In this document: positions 1-5,677 of the stretch, one piece after another
Layout: every line of letters starts with the position of its first letter
Numbering within the stretch: position 1 is the first letter of the stretch
Source: Methanobacteriota archaeon
GTDB lineage: Archaea; Hydrothermarchaeota; Hydrothermarchaeia; Hydrothermarchaeales; BMS3B
DNA length: 6,292 bases
Direction of reading: 5' to 3'
Assembly (NCBI GenBank): GCA_003229935.1
Contig: QIGD01000132.1
Coordinates: 1 to 6,292, forward strand
Made by a program: the position numbers and the translations under genes
The notes under the pieces: generated by a model
Told to the model about the DNA's origin: nothing
What the model saw: only the letters and a program-made list of their open reading frames with translations
Databases searched by the model: none

Positions 1-205
1 AATTATGGGCTAAAGAATGAAATATAAAAATCCGTCGAACTGGGCATGAAATGTAGGACGAAACAATGAGCAAAAACTTAGATATCACTGGATTATGAGA
101 CAGTGCCAAATGAAACATATACACAGCCAGGGTGAACGTGACTGAACGTGAACGAAAATATTTTACAGAAATATTTGTAATTAAGGCTTGACTCCTTTTG
201 TAATT
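1..205. other. Intergenic stretch without a recognisable gene
   Basis: I see no convincing coding region on either strand. Small repeats are present. TGAACGTGA occurs twice in near-tandem (133-141 and 143-151). The 8-bp palindrome AAATATTT occurs twice (156-163 and 169-176). TTTGTAATTA occurs at 174-183 and again at 197-206, the second copy ending on the tRNA discriminator base. On the minus strand this AT-rich stretch lies just downstream of the tRNA and may hold its transcription end, but no clear T-tract defines it. Confidence 0.5.
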
Positions 206-300
206 AGCCCTGGGGGGGATTTGAACCCCCGACCTGCTGATTTCTTGCAACCATACGGCTGTTACAAGTCAGCCGCTCCGGCCAGCTGAGCTACCAGGGC
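206..300 (-). tRNA. tRNA-Thr (anticodon UGU), intron-containing
   Basis: The minus strand folds into a full cloverleaf. The acceptor stem is GCCCTGG (300-294) with CCAGGGC (213-207). The D stem is GCTC/GAGC, the anticodon stem GCTGA (273-269) with TCAGC (240-236), and the T stem GGGGG/CCCCC with loop TTCAAAT. After removal of a 21-nt intron the anticodon loop is CUUGUAA, giving anticodon UGU (266-264), which reads ACA. The discriminator base is U (position 206), as expected for archaeal tRNA-Thr, which supports the identity. No CCA is encoded. The mature length is 74 nt before CCA addition. The upstream side of the gene abuts a decayed duplication of the neighbouring gene's promoter, so its own promoter probably lies inside that copy (AT-rich TTTTAATT at 330-337, minus strand). 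I am sure of the gene and confident of the amino acid. Confidence 0.96.
242..262 (-). other. Archaeal tRNA intron at position 37/38
   Basis: The exon-intron junctions form a canonical bulge-helix-bulge, the substrate of archaeal splicing endonuclease. Going outwards to inwards: anticodon stem GCTGA/TCAGC, central 4-bp helix CTTG (268-265) with CAAG (247-244), and intron helix CAGCC/GGTTG closed by loop GTAT. The two 3-nt bulges are TAA (264-262) and AAA (243-241). Cutting after the second base of each bulge removes 21 nt and leaves a normal 7-nt anticodon loop. The intron is near the minimum size for this structure. Confidence 0.93.
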
Positions 301-305
301 ATGAT

Positions 306-384
306 TATAACTTAAAAGGTTACTATCACAATTAAAACGAAGGCTACAATAAGAATTTTATGGATAACCTCAGAAAAGTTTTTG
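306..384 (+). repeat. Decayed, internally deleted copy of the DUF1284 promoter and 5' end
   Basis: Two blocks match the next gene in order. Positions 306-336 match 408-439 (TATA-like box and start region), including an exact 18-nt run at 319-336 versus 422-439. Positions 338-384 match 493-539, inside the DUF1284 coding region, with 40 of 47 bases identical. The copy lacks the segment between (about 440-492), which holds the start codon and the RGHHLLC motif, so it cannot encode the protein. It is a vestige of a partial duplication. Its promoter half now forms the upstream region of the divergent tRNA-Thr gene. Confidence 0.85.
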
Positions 385-407
385 CATGCAGCTCGCCAGA
401 GCATGAG

Positions 408-420
408 TATAAATTTAAAA
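408..420 (+). promoter_or_regulatory. Archaeal TATA-like promoter of the DUF1284 gene
   Basis: TATAAATTTAAAA is centred about 30 nt before the ATG at 443. Transcription would start about 25 nt after the box, giving a leaderless or nearly leaderless mRNA. This agrees with the absence of a Shine-Dalgarno sequence before the ATG. The same box is kept in the decayed upstream copy (306-318), which supports its functional importance at the time of duplication. Confidence 0.6.
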
Positions 421-442
421 TGTTACTATCACAATTAAATAT

Positions 443-880
443 ATGCTCAAACTCAGAGGTCATCATCTGCTCTGCCTCAACTTCTTCAAAGGCGAAGGCT
501 ACAACAGGAATTTTGTAGATAATCTAAGAAAAGTTCTTGAAAAAGCAAAGAGGAAGGAATTTTATATAGCCATAGGAAGCGATGATATTTGCATAGCCTG
601 CTCCCATCTGAAGGACAATAAATGCAATTTCAACAACATGCAAAATGAAGAGAAAATAAAAGGTCTTGACACACTTGCTCTCAATCTTTTAAATTTCAAG
701 GCAGGTGAAAGAATAATGTGGAGCTATATTGATTCAAAACTTCCAGATGTATTCACAGACTGGAGAGATGAAGCCTGCTCAGAATGTCAGTGGCTGGAGA
801 CATGTAGTAGTACAGAACTCTGGAGAAAGCTCGGTCAATCACCACCTGTTAAAACGGGTGGCTTGTTCCGTGAGGAATAA
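443..880 (+). CDS. DUF1284 family Cys-rich protein, 3' end altered by IscB element
   Basis: The N-terminal motif LRGHHLLC (residues 4-11), followed by a GEGY segment, is the signature of the DUF1284 family, whose function is unknown. Seven cysteines are visible: C11, then C50-x2-C53-x7-C61, then C112-x2-C115-x5-C121. The last two clusters suggest metal or iron-sulfur binding, which is inference. There is no signal peptide or membrane segment, so it is probably cytoplasmic. The start is set by the family motif beginning at residue 4 and by the promoter spacing. From about residue 131 (position 833 on) the reading frame runs into the left end of the IscB element, so the final 14 or so residues (through ...GLFREE) are probably encoded by the element. 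Family members I recall end soon after the second Cys cluster, so the conserved core looks complete. Before the insertion this gene probably sat directly upstream of fdhD in one operon. Confidence 0.85.
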   Translation: MLKLRGHHLLCLNFFKGEGYNRNFVDNLRKVLEKAKRKEFYIAIGSDDICIACSHLKDNKCNFNNMQNEEKIKGLDTLALNLLNFKAGERIMWSYIDSKLPDVFTDWRDEACSECQWLETCSSTELWRKLGQSPPVKTGGLFREE

Positions 881-1015
881 GGGTAACAGGTTGATTAGGA
901 GGCATAGGAATATGCAGAAGTTATTGGTAGAGTTAAAGAACACATCAGGGGATGCTCCTCAAGTCCCCTGCTCTGTAAGTGGAGCATTAAACAGAGAGGA
1001 AACTCTTAGTGTGCC

Positions 1016-1024
1016 TTATAAAGT
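1016..1024 (+). promoter_or_regulatory. Possible internal TATA-like box for iscB mRNA
   Basis: CTTATAAAG lies about 60 nt before the TTG start of iscB. Initiation about 25 nt downstream would leave a leader of roughly 30 nt carrying the Shine-Dalgarno at 1069-1073. This is a weak call based on one short AT-rich word. It also lies within the omega-RNA, so it may simply be part of that RNA, and iscB could be expressed from the DUF1284 promoter instead. Confidence 0.25.
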
Positions 1025-1068
1025 ACTGGCCAATAACAGCTCCGATGAGGACCTACTCTCTGGCAAAA

Positions 1069-1073
1069 GAGGA
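1069..1073 (+). promoter_or_regulatory. Ribosome binding site that selects the TTG start of iscB
   Basis: GAGGA ends 6 nt before TTG at 1080 and is complementary to the archaeal 16S tail. It supports TTG 1080 as the start. The protein then begins MRVPVINMHGKPLMP, which is the usual IscB N-terminus. The only nearby ATG in frame (1101) would cut into the PLMP domain. Confidence 0.6.
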
Positions 1074-1079
1074 CAGGAC

Positions 1080-2351
1080 TTGCGAGTTCCTGTCATAAAT
1101 ATGCATGGGAAACCGTTAATGCCGACAAGACCCAGAAAGGCAAGAATACTCCTTAACCAGGAAAAGGCAACAGTAGTTCAGCGAAGTCCTTTTACCATAC
1201 AGTTAAAATATCCATCAGGAGAAACAAAACAGAATATAACTTTAGGTATAGATGCTGGATATTCAACCATAGGTTTCAATGCTGTAACAGAGAAAAAGGA
1301 ATTACTATCAGGTGAATTAACTTTGCGAAAAAGAATCTCAAAGTTGTTAAAGCAGAGAAGGAGTTACAGGCGAGCTCGAAGGAATAGATTATGGCACAGA
1401 AAGCCACGATTCAATAATCGCAGTAAAACCAGAGGCTGGTTTGCACCCAGTATTAAGCATAAACTTGAGACACACCTGAGATTGATTGATAGGTTGAAGA
1501 ATATATTGCCCATAACGAAAGTGATAGTAGAAGTGGCGAGCTTTGATACACATAAACTTCAGAATCCAGAGATTAAGGGAGTGGAATATCAGCAGGGTGA
1601 ATTACAGGGTTATGAAGTAAGGGAATACCTGCTGGAGAAATGGAAGCATAAGTGTGCTTACTGTGGGAAGAGTAATCTTCCTCTGGAGATTGAACACATT
1701 GTACCTAAAATTCGAAGGGGTTCTTATAGGGTTTCAAATCTGACTTTAGCATGCCATAAATGTAATCAGAAGAAAGGAAATAAGACAGCAGCAGAGTTTG
1801 GACATTCTGAAATACAGAAGAAAGCAAAGCGAGCATTAAAAGCAACTGCATTTATGAATATTGTTAGATGGAGACTGGTGAATACTCTGATGTGTGAATG
1901 GACGTATGGGTATATCACAAAACATGATAGGATTAAATTGGGCATGGAAAAAAATCATATTAATGATGCTTTTGTAATCGCTGGTGGAAAAGCACAGGAA
2001 AGAAGTAGGAGTTATACTCTAACTCAAACGAGAAGGAATAACAGAAGTATTCAGCTAAACAGGAGAGGATATAAACCTTTTATAAGAAGACAGAGATATA
2101 AATTACAACCTAATGATTTGGTGAAATATCTTAAAACTCTCTGTAGAGTAAAAGGTGTCCATAATTATGGGAAATATGTAATAGTAGAAGGGAAAATAGG
2201 GGAAATCTTTGATATTAATGTTAAAAAAGTGGAGTTAGTAAAATATGGAAAAGGAATACAATGGAATACAATTTTGAAAGAGGTGAAAAAGGGCAATTCC
2301 TCCCTTCTATTAAGAGAGATGATTTCATTGCCAAAATATTATGAAAATTAA
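1080..2351 (+). CDS. iscB: IscB RNA-guided DNA nuclease (RuvC-HNH, Cas9 ancestor family)
   Basis: It is predicted to cut double-stranded DNA at sites matching the guide of its omega-RNA. From the TTG start it is 423 residues, within the normal IscB range. Domains in order: PLMP domain (residues 1-50, motif GKPLMP 10-15); RuvC-I with GIDAGYSTIG (56-65, catalytic D58); an arginine-rich bridge helix (about 83-118); and RuvC-II with VIVEVASFD (148-156, E151). Next come the HNH domain, with CAYC (192-195), IEH (H206), SNL (N220) and CHKCN (225-229), and RuvC-III HINDAF (293-298, H293 and D296). The C-terminal basic module contains RRQRYKLQPNDLVKY and ELVKYGKG, expected to contact the target-adjacent motif. 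All catalytic residues are present, so it looks active. An open frame continues upstream to 729 but overlaps DUF1284 and the omega-RNA, so that extension is not real. The last 28 residues after GIQW appear to be read-through of the element's terminal hairpin. The stop TAA lies 11 bp inside fdhD. Confidence 0.93.
   Translation: MRVPVINMHGKPLMPTRPRKARILLNQEKATVVQRSPFTIQLKYPSGETKQNITLGIDAGYSTIGFNAVTEKKELLSGELTLRKRISKLLKQRRSYRRARRNRLWHRKPRFNNRSKTRGWFAPSIKHKLETHLRLIDRLKNILPITKVIVEVASFDTHKLQNPEIKGVEYQQGELQGYEVREYLLEKWKHKCAYCGKSNLPLEIEHIVPKIRRGSYRVSNLTLACHKCNQKKGNKTAAEFGHSEIQKKAKRALKATAFMNIVRWRLVNTLMCEWTYGYITKHDRIKLGMEKNHINDAFVIAGGKAQERSRSYTLTQTRRNNRSIQLNRRGYKPFIRRQRYKLQPNDLVKYLKTLCRVKGVHNYGKYVIVEGKIGEIFDINVKKVELVKYGKGIQWNTILKEVKKGNSSLLLREMISLPKYYEN
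2292..2332 (+). repeat. Terminal hairpin at the 3' end of the IscB element
   Basis: The inverted repeat GGCAAT (2292-2297) and ATTGCC (2327-2332) encloses an inner imperfect stem around TTCT-ATTA-AGAG (2305-2316). Single-stranded hairpins of this kind are the ends recognised by IS200/IS605 TnpA. The following bases, AAAATA (2333-2338), would be the target-adjacent motif side for an IscB element. They are compatible with the A/purine-rich motif I recall for one characterised IscB (NWRRNA), but this is only suggestive. Confidence 0.6.
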
Positions 2352-3066
2352 AGTAACAGCTTACCACAACGGAGAAGAGATAGAAGATTATGTTGCCTTT
2401 GAGAAGGATATGGAGCTTGTGATTAATAACTCTCCTGTAGCAACAATAAAACTCTCCCCCGGTTATGAGAAGGAATTTGCTCTAGGTTACTGTCTTGGTG
2501 AAGGCTTTATCTCAGGCCTGTGCGATGTAAAGAAGATTGTGATAGACGAAAACTCAATACATATTGATGTGAGAGAATCGAAGGCTGAAAGGGAACGTTA
2601 CATCTCCAGTGAATGCCTCTCAGGCTGGAGGACGAGAATTAAAAAGGGAATTGAAGTAGAGAGTGATTTGAAGGTAAAGAGCAGTGAAATAACAGAAAAC
2701 ATGAAGGAAATGCAGAGAAAAAGTGAAGTCTGGAAACTCACAGGCGGGGTACACTCCTCAGCCCTTGTTATTGATAGAGAAGTTATTGTCATAGAGGATG
2801 TGAGCAGGCACGTCACAATAGACAAACTTCTTGGCATAGGATTAAAAAGAAATATAGATTTCTCAAAGAGTTATATCCTCACATCGGGAAGAATTCCAGG
2901 TGATATGATAACAAAGATAGCAGGAGCAGGTATCCCACTCGCTGCCACAAGGACTGCTGTCCTATACTCCGGAATCAATGTTGCCAGAAAAAGCGGTATA
3001 ACCCTTGTGGGCTTTGTGAGAAAAGGAAATATGAATATATACACCTGTAGAGAAAGAGTAGTTTGA
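2341..3066 (+). CDS. fdhD: FdhD-family sulfurtransferase (formate dehydrogenase accessory protein)
   Basis: In E. coli, FdhD binds molybdopterin guanine dinucleotide and passes sulfur from IscS to the cofactor of formate dehydrogenase. Here the family signatures are ATIKLSPGYEKEFALGY (34-50), TGGVHSSALV (134-143), EDVSRHVTIDKLLG (152-165), TSGRIPGDM (181-189) and the C-terminal TLVGFVRKGNMNIYT (221-235). Its 241 residues are slightly short for the family. The usual CxxC sulfur-carrying loop is reduced to a single cysteine, in SSECLSGW (C92). The start codon overlaps the last 11 bp of iscB, and the family N-terminus begins right there, so ATG 2341 is likely correct. No good Shine-Dalgarno precedes it, so translation may be coupled to the upstream frame. 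ubiD follows 9 bp after the stop, implying one operon. The client enzyme is not in the window and could be a formate dehydrogenase or another Mo/W enzyme. Confidence 0.9.
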   Translation: MKIKVTAYHNGEEIEDYVAFEKDMELVINNSPVATIKLSPGYEKEFALGYCLGEGFISGLCDVKKIVIDENSIHIDVRESKAERERYISSECLSGWRTRIKKGIEVESDLKVKSSEITENMKEMQRKSEVWKLTGGVHSSALVIDREVIVIEDVSRHVTIDKLLGIGLKRNIDFSKSYILTSGRIPGDMITKIAGAGIPLAATRTAVLYSGINVARKSGITLVGFVRKGNMNIYTCRERVV

Positions 3067-3075
3067 GGTAGAGTT

Positions 3076-4542
3076 ATGGCTTATAAAGACCTGAGAGAAT
3101 TTATTGATAGGCTGGAAGAAAAGGAAGAGCTGAGAAGAATTAAAGTAGAGGTTGACCCTGAACTCGAGATTTCCGAGATAGTTGACAGAGTCTCAAAGAG
3201 TAATGGACCTGCTCTCCTCTTTGAAAAGGTTAAAAGTAGCAGCTTTCCGGTTGTTGCAAATCTTTTTGGAAGTTATGATAGAATGAAACTTGCCCTTGAA
3301 ACAGACAGTTTTGAGAAGATAGGCGAAACTCTCGCTGAGCTTACCATGCCAGAGGTGCCAGAAAGCATATCAGATAAACTGAAAAGTCTGAGTAAGATTA
3401 AAAAAGCTCTTTCATTTCCACCTAAAATGGTGAAAAAAGCAGAGTGTCAGGAGGTTGTATTTGAGGGCAAAGAAGCTGACCTTCTCAAGTTGCCAGTCTT
3501 AAAAACATGGCCTGAAGATGGTGGCAGATTTATAACACTACCTCTTGTCTTTACAAAGGACCCTGAAACAGGAAAAAGGAATACAGGCATGTACAGAATG
3601 CATGTCTATGACTCAAGAACTACTGGAATGCACTGGCAGATTCACAAACACGGAGCAGAGCACTACAGAAAGGCTTCTGAAAGAAAAGAAAGGCTAGAAG
3701 TGGCAGTTGCCCTTGGCTCTGACCCTGCAACAATATTCTCATCTATAGCACCCTTGCCACCTGATTTCGATGAGCTTCTTTTTGCTGGTTTTCTCAGAGG
3801 CCATGGAGTGGCAGTTGTAAAATGCAGAACAGTCAACCTTGAGGTGCCTGCCAGTTCAGAAATTATTCTCGAGGGTTATGTTGAACCCGGAGAAATGAAA
3901 ATGGAAGGCCCATTCGGGGACCACACAGGCTTCTACTCACCTGCCGAACTCTTCCCTGTTTTCCACATCACCTGCATAACCCATAGAAAGGATGCCATAT
4001 ACCCTGCAACAGTTGTGGGAAAGCCACCCATGGAAGATGCCTACTTCGGCAAGACAGTAGAGAGAATTTTTCTTCCGCTTATAAAAATGCAGCTTCCAGA
4101 GATAGCTGATATCAATCTACCTGTTGAATCCGCCTTTCACAACCTTGCTATAATTTCAATAAACAAGAGCTACCCCGGACAGGCTAGAAAAGTGATTTTT
4201 GGCATCTGGGGGCTGGGGCAGATGATGCTCACAAAGGCTGTTGTTGTTGTAGACAGCAATGTTAATGTTCAGAATCTGGGTGAAGTGCTATGGGCAGCCT
4301 CAGCAAATGTTGACCCTGCAAGAGATATTTTTGTTGTTTCAGGCACTCCTACAGACAGCCTTGACCACGCACCAAACACTGAAAACATCGGCTCAAAAAT
4401 CGGAATAGACGCAACAAAGAAAATCAAAGAAGAAGGATATTCAAGGGAATGGCCTGAGCCTATTGAGATGAGCCCTGAAATCAAAAACCTTGTAGATAGG
4501 AAATGGAAGGAGTATGAAATCCCACTATCTGGCAAAAGGTGA
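3076..4542 (+). CDS. ubiD: UbiD-family prenylated-FMN-dependent decarboxylase
   Basis: UbiD enzymes decarboxylate unsaturated or aromatic acids using prenyl-FMN made by UbiX, with a divalent metal and potassium. The 488-residue length is typical. Visible family motifs are NTGMYRMHVYD (169-179; N169 and R174 match the cofactor/metal-binding Asn and catalytic Arg), the His-rich HWQIHKHGAEHY (186-197), FDELLFAGFLRG with E233, and EGPFGDHTGFY (277-287), where E277 and D282 fit the catalytic acid pair. The C-terminal part carries VVDSNVNVQN and SLDHAP. GAGGT at 3065-3069 serves as a ribosome site 6 nt before the ATG. In archaea, UbiD homologs act in quinone-type pathways or as trans-anhydromevalonate phosphate decarboxylase in the modified mevalonate route. 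The sequence alone does not tell which substrate applies, and no ubiX is in the window. It converges with iscS, the two coding ends overlapping by 18 bp. Confidence 0.93.
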   Translation: MAYKDLREFIDRLEEKEELRRIKVEVDPELEISEIVDRVSKSNGPALLFEKVKSSSFPVVANLFGSYDRMKLALETDSFEKIGETLAELTMPEVPESISDKLKSLSKIKKALSFPPKMVKKAECQEVVFEGKEADLLKLPVLKTWPEDGGRFITLPLVFTKDPETGKRNTGMYRMHVYDSRTTGMHWQIHKHGAEHYRKASERKERLEVAVALGSDPATIFSSIAPLPPDFDELLFAGFLRGHGVAVVKCRTVNLEVPASSEIILEGYVEPGEMKMEGPFGDHTGFYSPAELFPVFHITCITHRKDAIYPATVVGKPPMEDAYFGKTVERIFLPLIKMQLPEIADINLPVESAFHNLAIISINKSYPGQARKVIFGIWGLGQMMLTKAVVVVDSNVNVQNLGEVLWAASANVDPARDIFVVSGTPTDSLDHAPNTENIGSKIGIDATKKIKEEGYSREWPEPIEMSPEIKNLVDRKWKEYEIPLSGKR

Positions 4543-5676
4543 GATTTTTCTCAGCTTTTTCACCGCAAGATAAAACCTGTCAATAGCATATTCAATTTCA
4601 CGTTTTGTATTTATTCTGCCAAAAGAAAAAACCGCTGAACTCTGAGCTCTTCTTGAAGGATAGCCCATAGCAATCAGAACCGGCGATGCTCTAAGCACCT
4701 GAGAAATACATGCTGTACCATTGCCAATATAAACACCTTCGAAACTTAAAGCCTGCATCAAAGCCTCGCCATCTATATAATCAACTATAAAACTGGCATG
4801 ATTCGGCAGTCTTTTTTCACTATGCCCCGTAAGCTCAGTATCTTCAATTTCAAGAACACTTTCAACAAGCATATCTCTCAGCCACCTCACCCTTTCAATT
4901 TCTCCCAGACCTTTCTCTGCCATCTCTGCCGCCTTTCCAAAACCAGCTATGGCAGGAACATTCTCTGTTCCTCCTCTGAGACCTTCCTCCTGCACTCCCG
5001 AATAAATAAGAGGAACAAGCCTGAGACCTCCTCTGAGATATAGAGCACCGGCACCCTTTGGCCCGTACATTGTATGAGAGGATATACTCAGAGCATCCAC
5101 ACCAAGAGCTTTTACATCTATTTCAATATTACCTGCCGCAGCAACAGCATCGACATGTACAAGTGCGCCTTTTTCATGGGCAATCTCAACAATCTCCTTA
5201 ACTGGCTGTATGGTACCCACTTCATAATTGGCAAGCATTACAGAAACAAGCACTGTAGCTTTGCCAGTACTCTTTTCAATCTGGTTCAAATCCACCTCGC
5301 CATGTCTGTCAACTCCTGCAAAGCTCACAACAAAACCCTGCTTCTGGAGCCAGCGAAGGGAATTCAGAGTTGAATGGTGCTCTATAAGACTTGAAACAAG
5401 GTGTTTACCCCTTGTTTTATTTGCATTCGCAAGGCCATGCACTGCAAGATTATTTGCCTCGGCACCTGAAGACGTGAAGATAATCTCCTCAGGCTCTGCA
5501 TTTATCAGCCCAGCAACCCTTTCCCTTGCCTTATCAATAGCATCCATTGCCTCAAAGCCAAGGTCATATGCTCTAGAAGGATTTCCAAATCTGTTTTCGA
5601 GGTAGGGAAGCATTTCATTCAGAACTTCCTTCGCCACAGGTGTTGTTGCCATATGGTCAAGATATACTCTCAACAT
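4525..5676 (-). CDS. iscS: IscS/NifS-like cysteine desulfurase homolog lacking the PLP lysine
   Basis: It has the NifS/IscS fold of class V aminotransferases, normally taking sulfur from cysteine for Fe-S clusters and tRNA thiolation. The 383-residue length is typical. Recognisable blocks: YLDHMATTPV (5-14), FGNPSRAY (30-37), TSSGAEANNLAVHG (68-81), IEHH (H100), EVGTIQPVKEI (152-162), VDAVAAAG (D176 for the PLP ring nitrogen), SSHTMYGPKGAGALYL (199-214), GLRGGTENVPAIAGFGKAA (232-250) and GNGTACISQ with the sulfur-carrying C323. In the normal SHKxYGPKG motif the PLP-forming lysine is Thr202 (codon ACA at 5073-5071). Ala72 replaces the usual phosphate-binding Thr, and Tyr151 replaces the second Asn of the usual NNE. 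I recall an A. fulgidus IscS that also lacks this lysine. The gene starts 1 bp after tusA ends, so they form one operon. Confidence 0.9.
   Translation of the reverse strand: MLRVYLDHMATTPVAKEVLNEMLPYLENRFGNPSRAYDLGFEAMDAIDKARERVAGLINAEPEEIIFTSSGAEANNLAVHGLANANKTRGKHLVSSLIEHHSTLNSLRWLQKQGFVVSFAGVDRHGEVDLNQIEKSTGKATVLVSVMLANYEVGTIQPVKEIVEIAHEKGALVHVDAVAAAGNIEIDVKALGVDALSISSHTMYGPKGAGALYLRGGLRLVPLIYSGVQEEGLRGGTENVPAIAGFGKAAEMAEKGLGEIERVRWLRDMLVESVLEIEDTELTGHSEKRLPNHASFIVDYIDGEALMQALSFEGVYIGNGTACISQVLRASPVLIAMGYPSRRAQSSAVFSFGRINTKREIEYAIDRFYLAVKKLRKISPFAR
4541..4560 (+). terminator. Possible T-rich terminator after ubiD
   Basis: Two TTTTT runs (4545-4549 and 4556-4560) directly follow the ubiD stop. 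The first sits in the small inverted repeat GAGA-TTTT-TCTC (4541-4552). Archaeal termination often needs only such T-tracts. They lie inside the 3' end of iscS on the other strand, where they encode Lys-rich residues, so the T-runs could be a coding coincidence. Confidence 0.35.
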
Positions 5677-5677
5677 A

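Larger units (their letters stand above)
835..1079 (+). ncRNA. IscB omega-RNA (HEARO-type guide RNA scaffold)
   Basis: IscB proteins use an RNA encoded just upstream of the gene, with a guide at its 5' end taken from the flanking DNA. The region is about 245 nt and rich in pairing. There is a hairpin CCACCTG/CGGGTGG (842-848 and 855-861, one G-U), then TTCC-GTGA-GGAA, then GCATA-GGAA-TATGC (902-915). A perfect 7-bp stem CAGGGGA/TCCCCTG (946-952 and 964-970) follows, then GAGAG-GAAA-CTCTT (994-1007). The ATGCTCC at 952-958, mostly in the loop of the 946-970 hairpin, is perfectly complementary to GGAGCAT at 981-987. This forms a pseudoknot of the kind described in omega-RNAs. Positions 837-851 can also pair with 884-896 (13 bp with a 2-nt bulge), competing with the first hairpin. 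The guide would be about 16 nt ending near 834, inside the DUF1284 gene. The exact 5' and 3' ends are not visible from sequence. Confidence 0.75.
835..2332 (+). mobile_element. IS200/IS605-type IscB element (omega-RNA plus iscB, no transposase)
   Basis: The unit contains, in order, a hairpin-bearing structured RNA region, the iscB gene, and a terminal hairpin flanked by GGCAAT/ATTGCC (2292-2297 and 2327-2332). Boundaries are estimates. The left end is placed where the omega-RNA pairing begins (about 835-837), the right end just after ATTGCC. No target duplication is expected for this single-strand transposition family. No TnpA (HUH, Y1) transposase is encoded, so movement would need one acting in trans, which is usual for iscB elements. 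The read-through reverse complement of the left end (hairpin with a TTTTAA loop followed by GGTGATTGA) resembles the transposon end found after tnpB genes. This fits the known opposite orientation of iscB relative to tnpB. Confidence 0.75.

Noticed and set aside
174..206. Attachment site made of the repeated TTTGTAATTA at the tRNA 3' end
   Set aside because: The copies are only 23 bp apart, 10 bp long and AT-rich, with no integrase in the window; chance is likely.
360..515. Short frame starting at ATG 360 in the duplicated segment
   Set aside because: It runs out of frame through the DUF1284 start and promoter and stops early; the segment is a vestige.
729..1079. N-terminal extension of the iscB frame to an ATG at 729
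   Set aside because: It overlaps the DUF1284 gene and the omega-RNA, shows no family similarity, and the IscB N-terminus with PLMP motif starts at TTG 1080 behind a ribosome site.
443..2351. CRISPR-Cas locus
   Set aside because: RuvC plus HNH suggests Cas9, but the size, the PLMP domain and the lack of a REC lobe identify IscB. No CRISPR repeats or other cas genes are present.
2598..5605. Other open frames antisense to fdhD, ubiD and iscS
   Set aside because: They are shadows of well-supported genes on the opposite strand and show no recognisable motifs.
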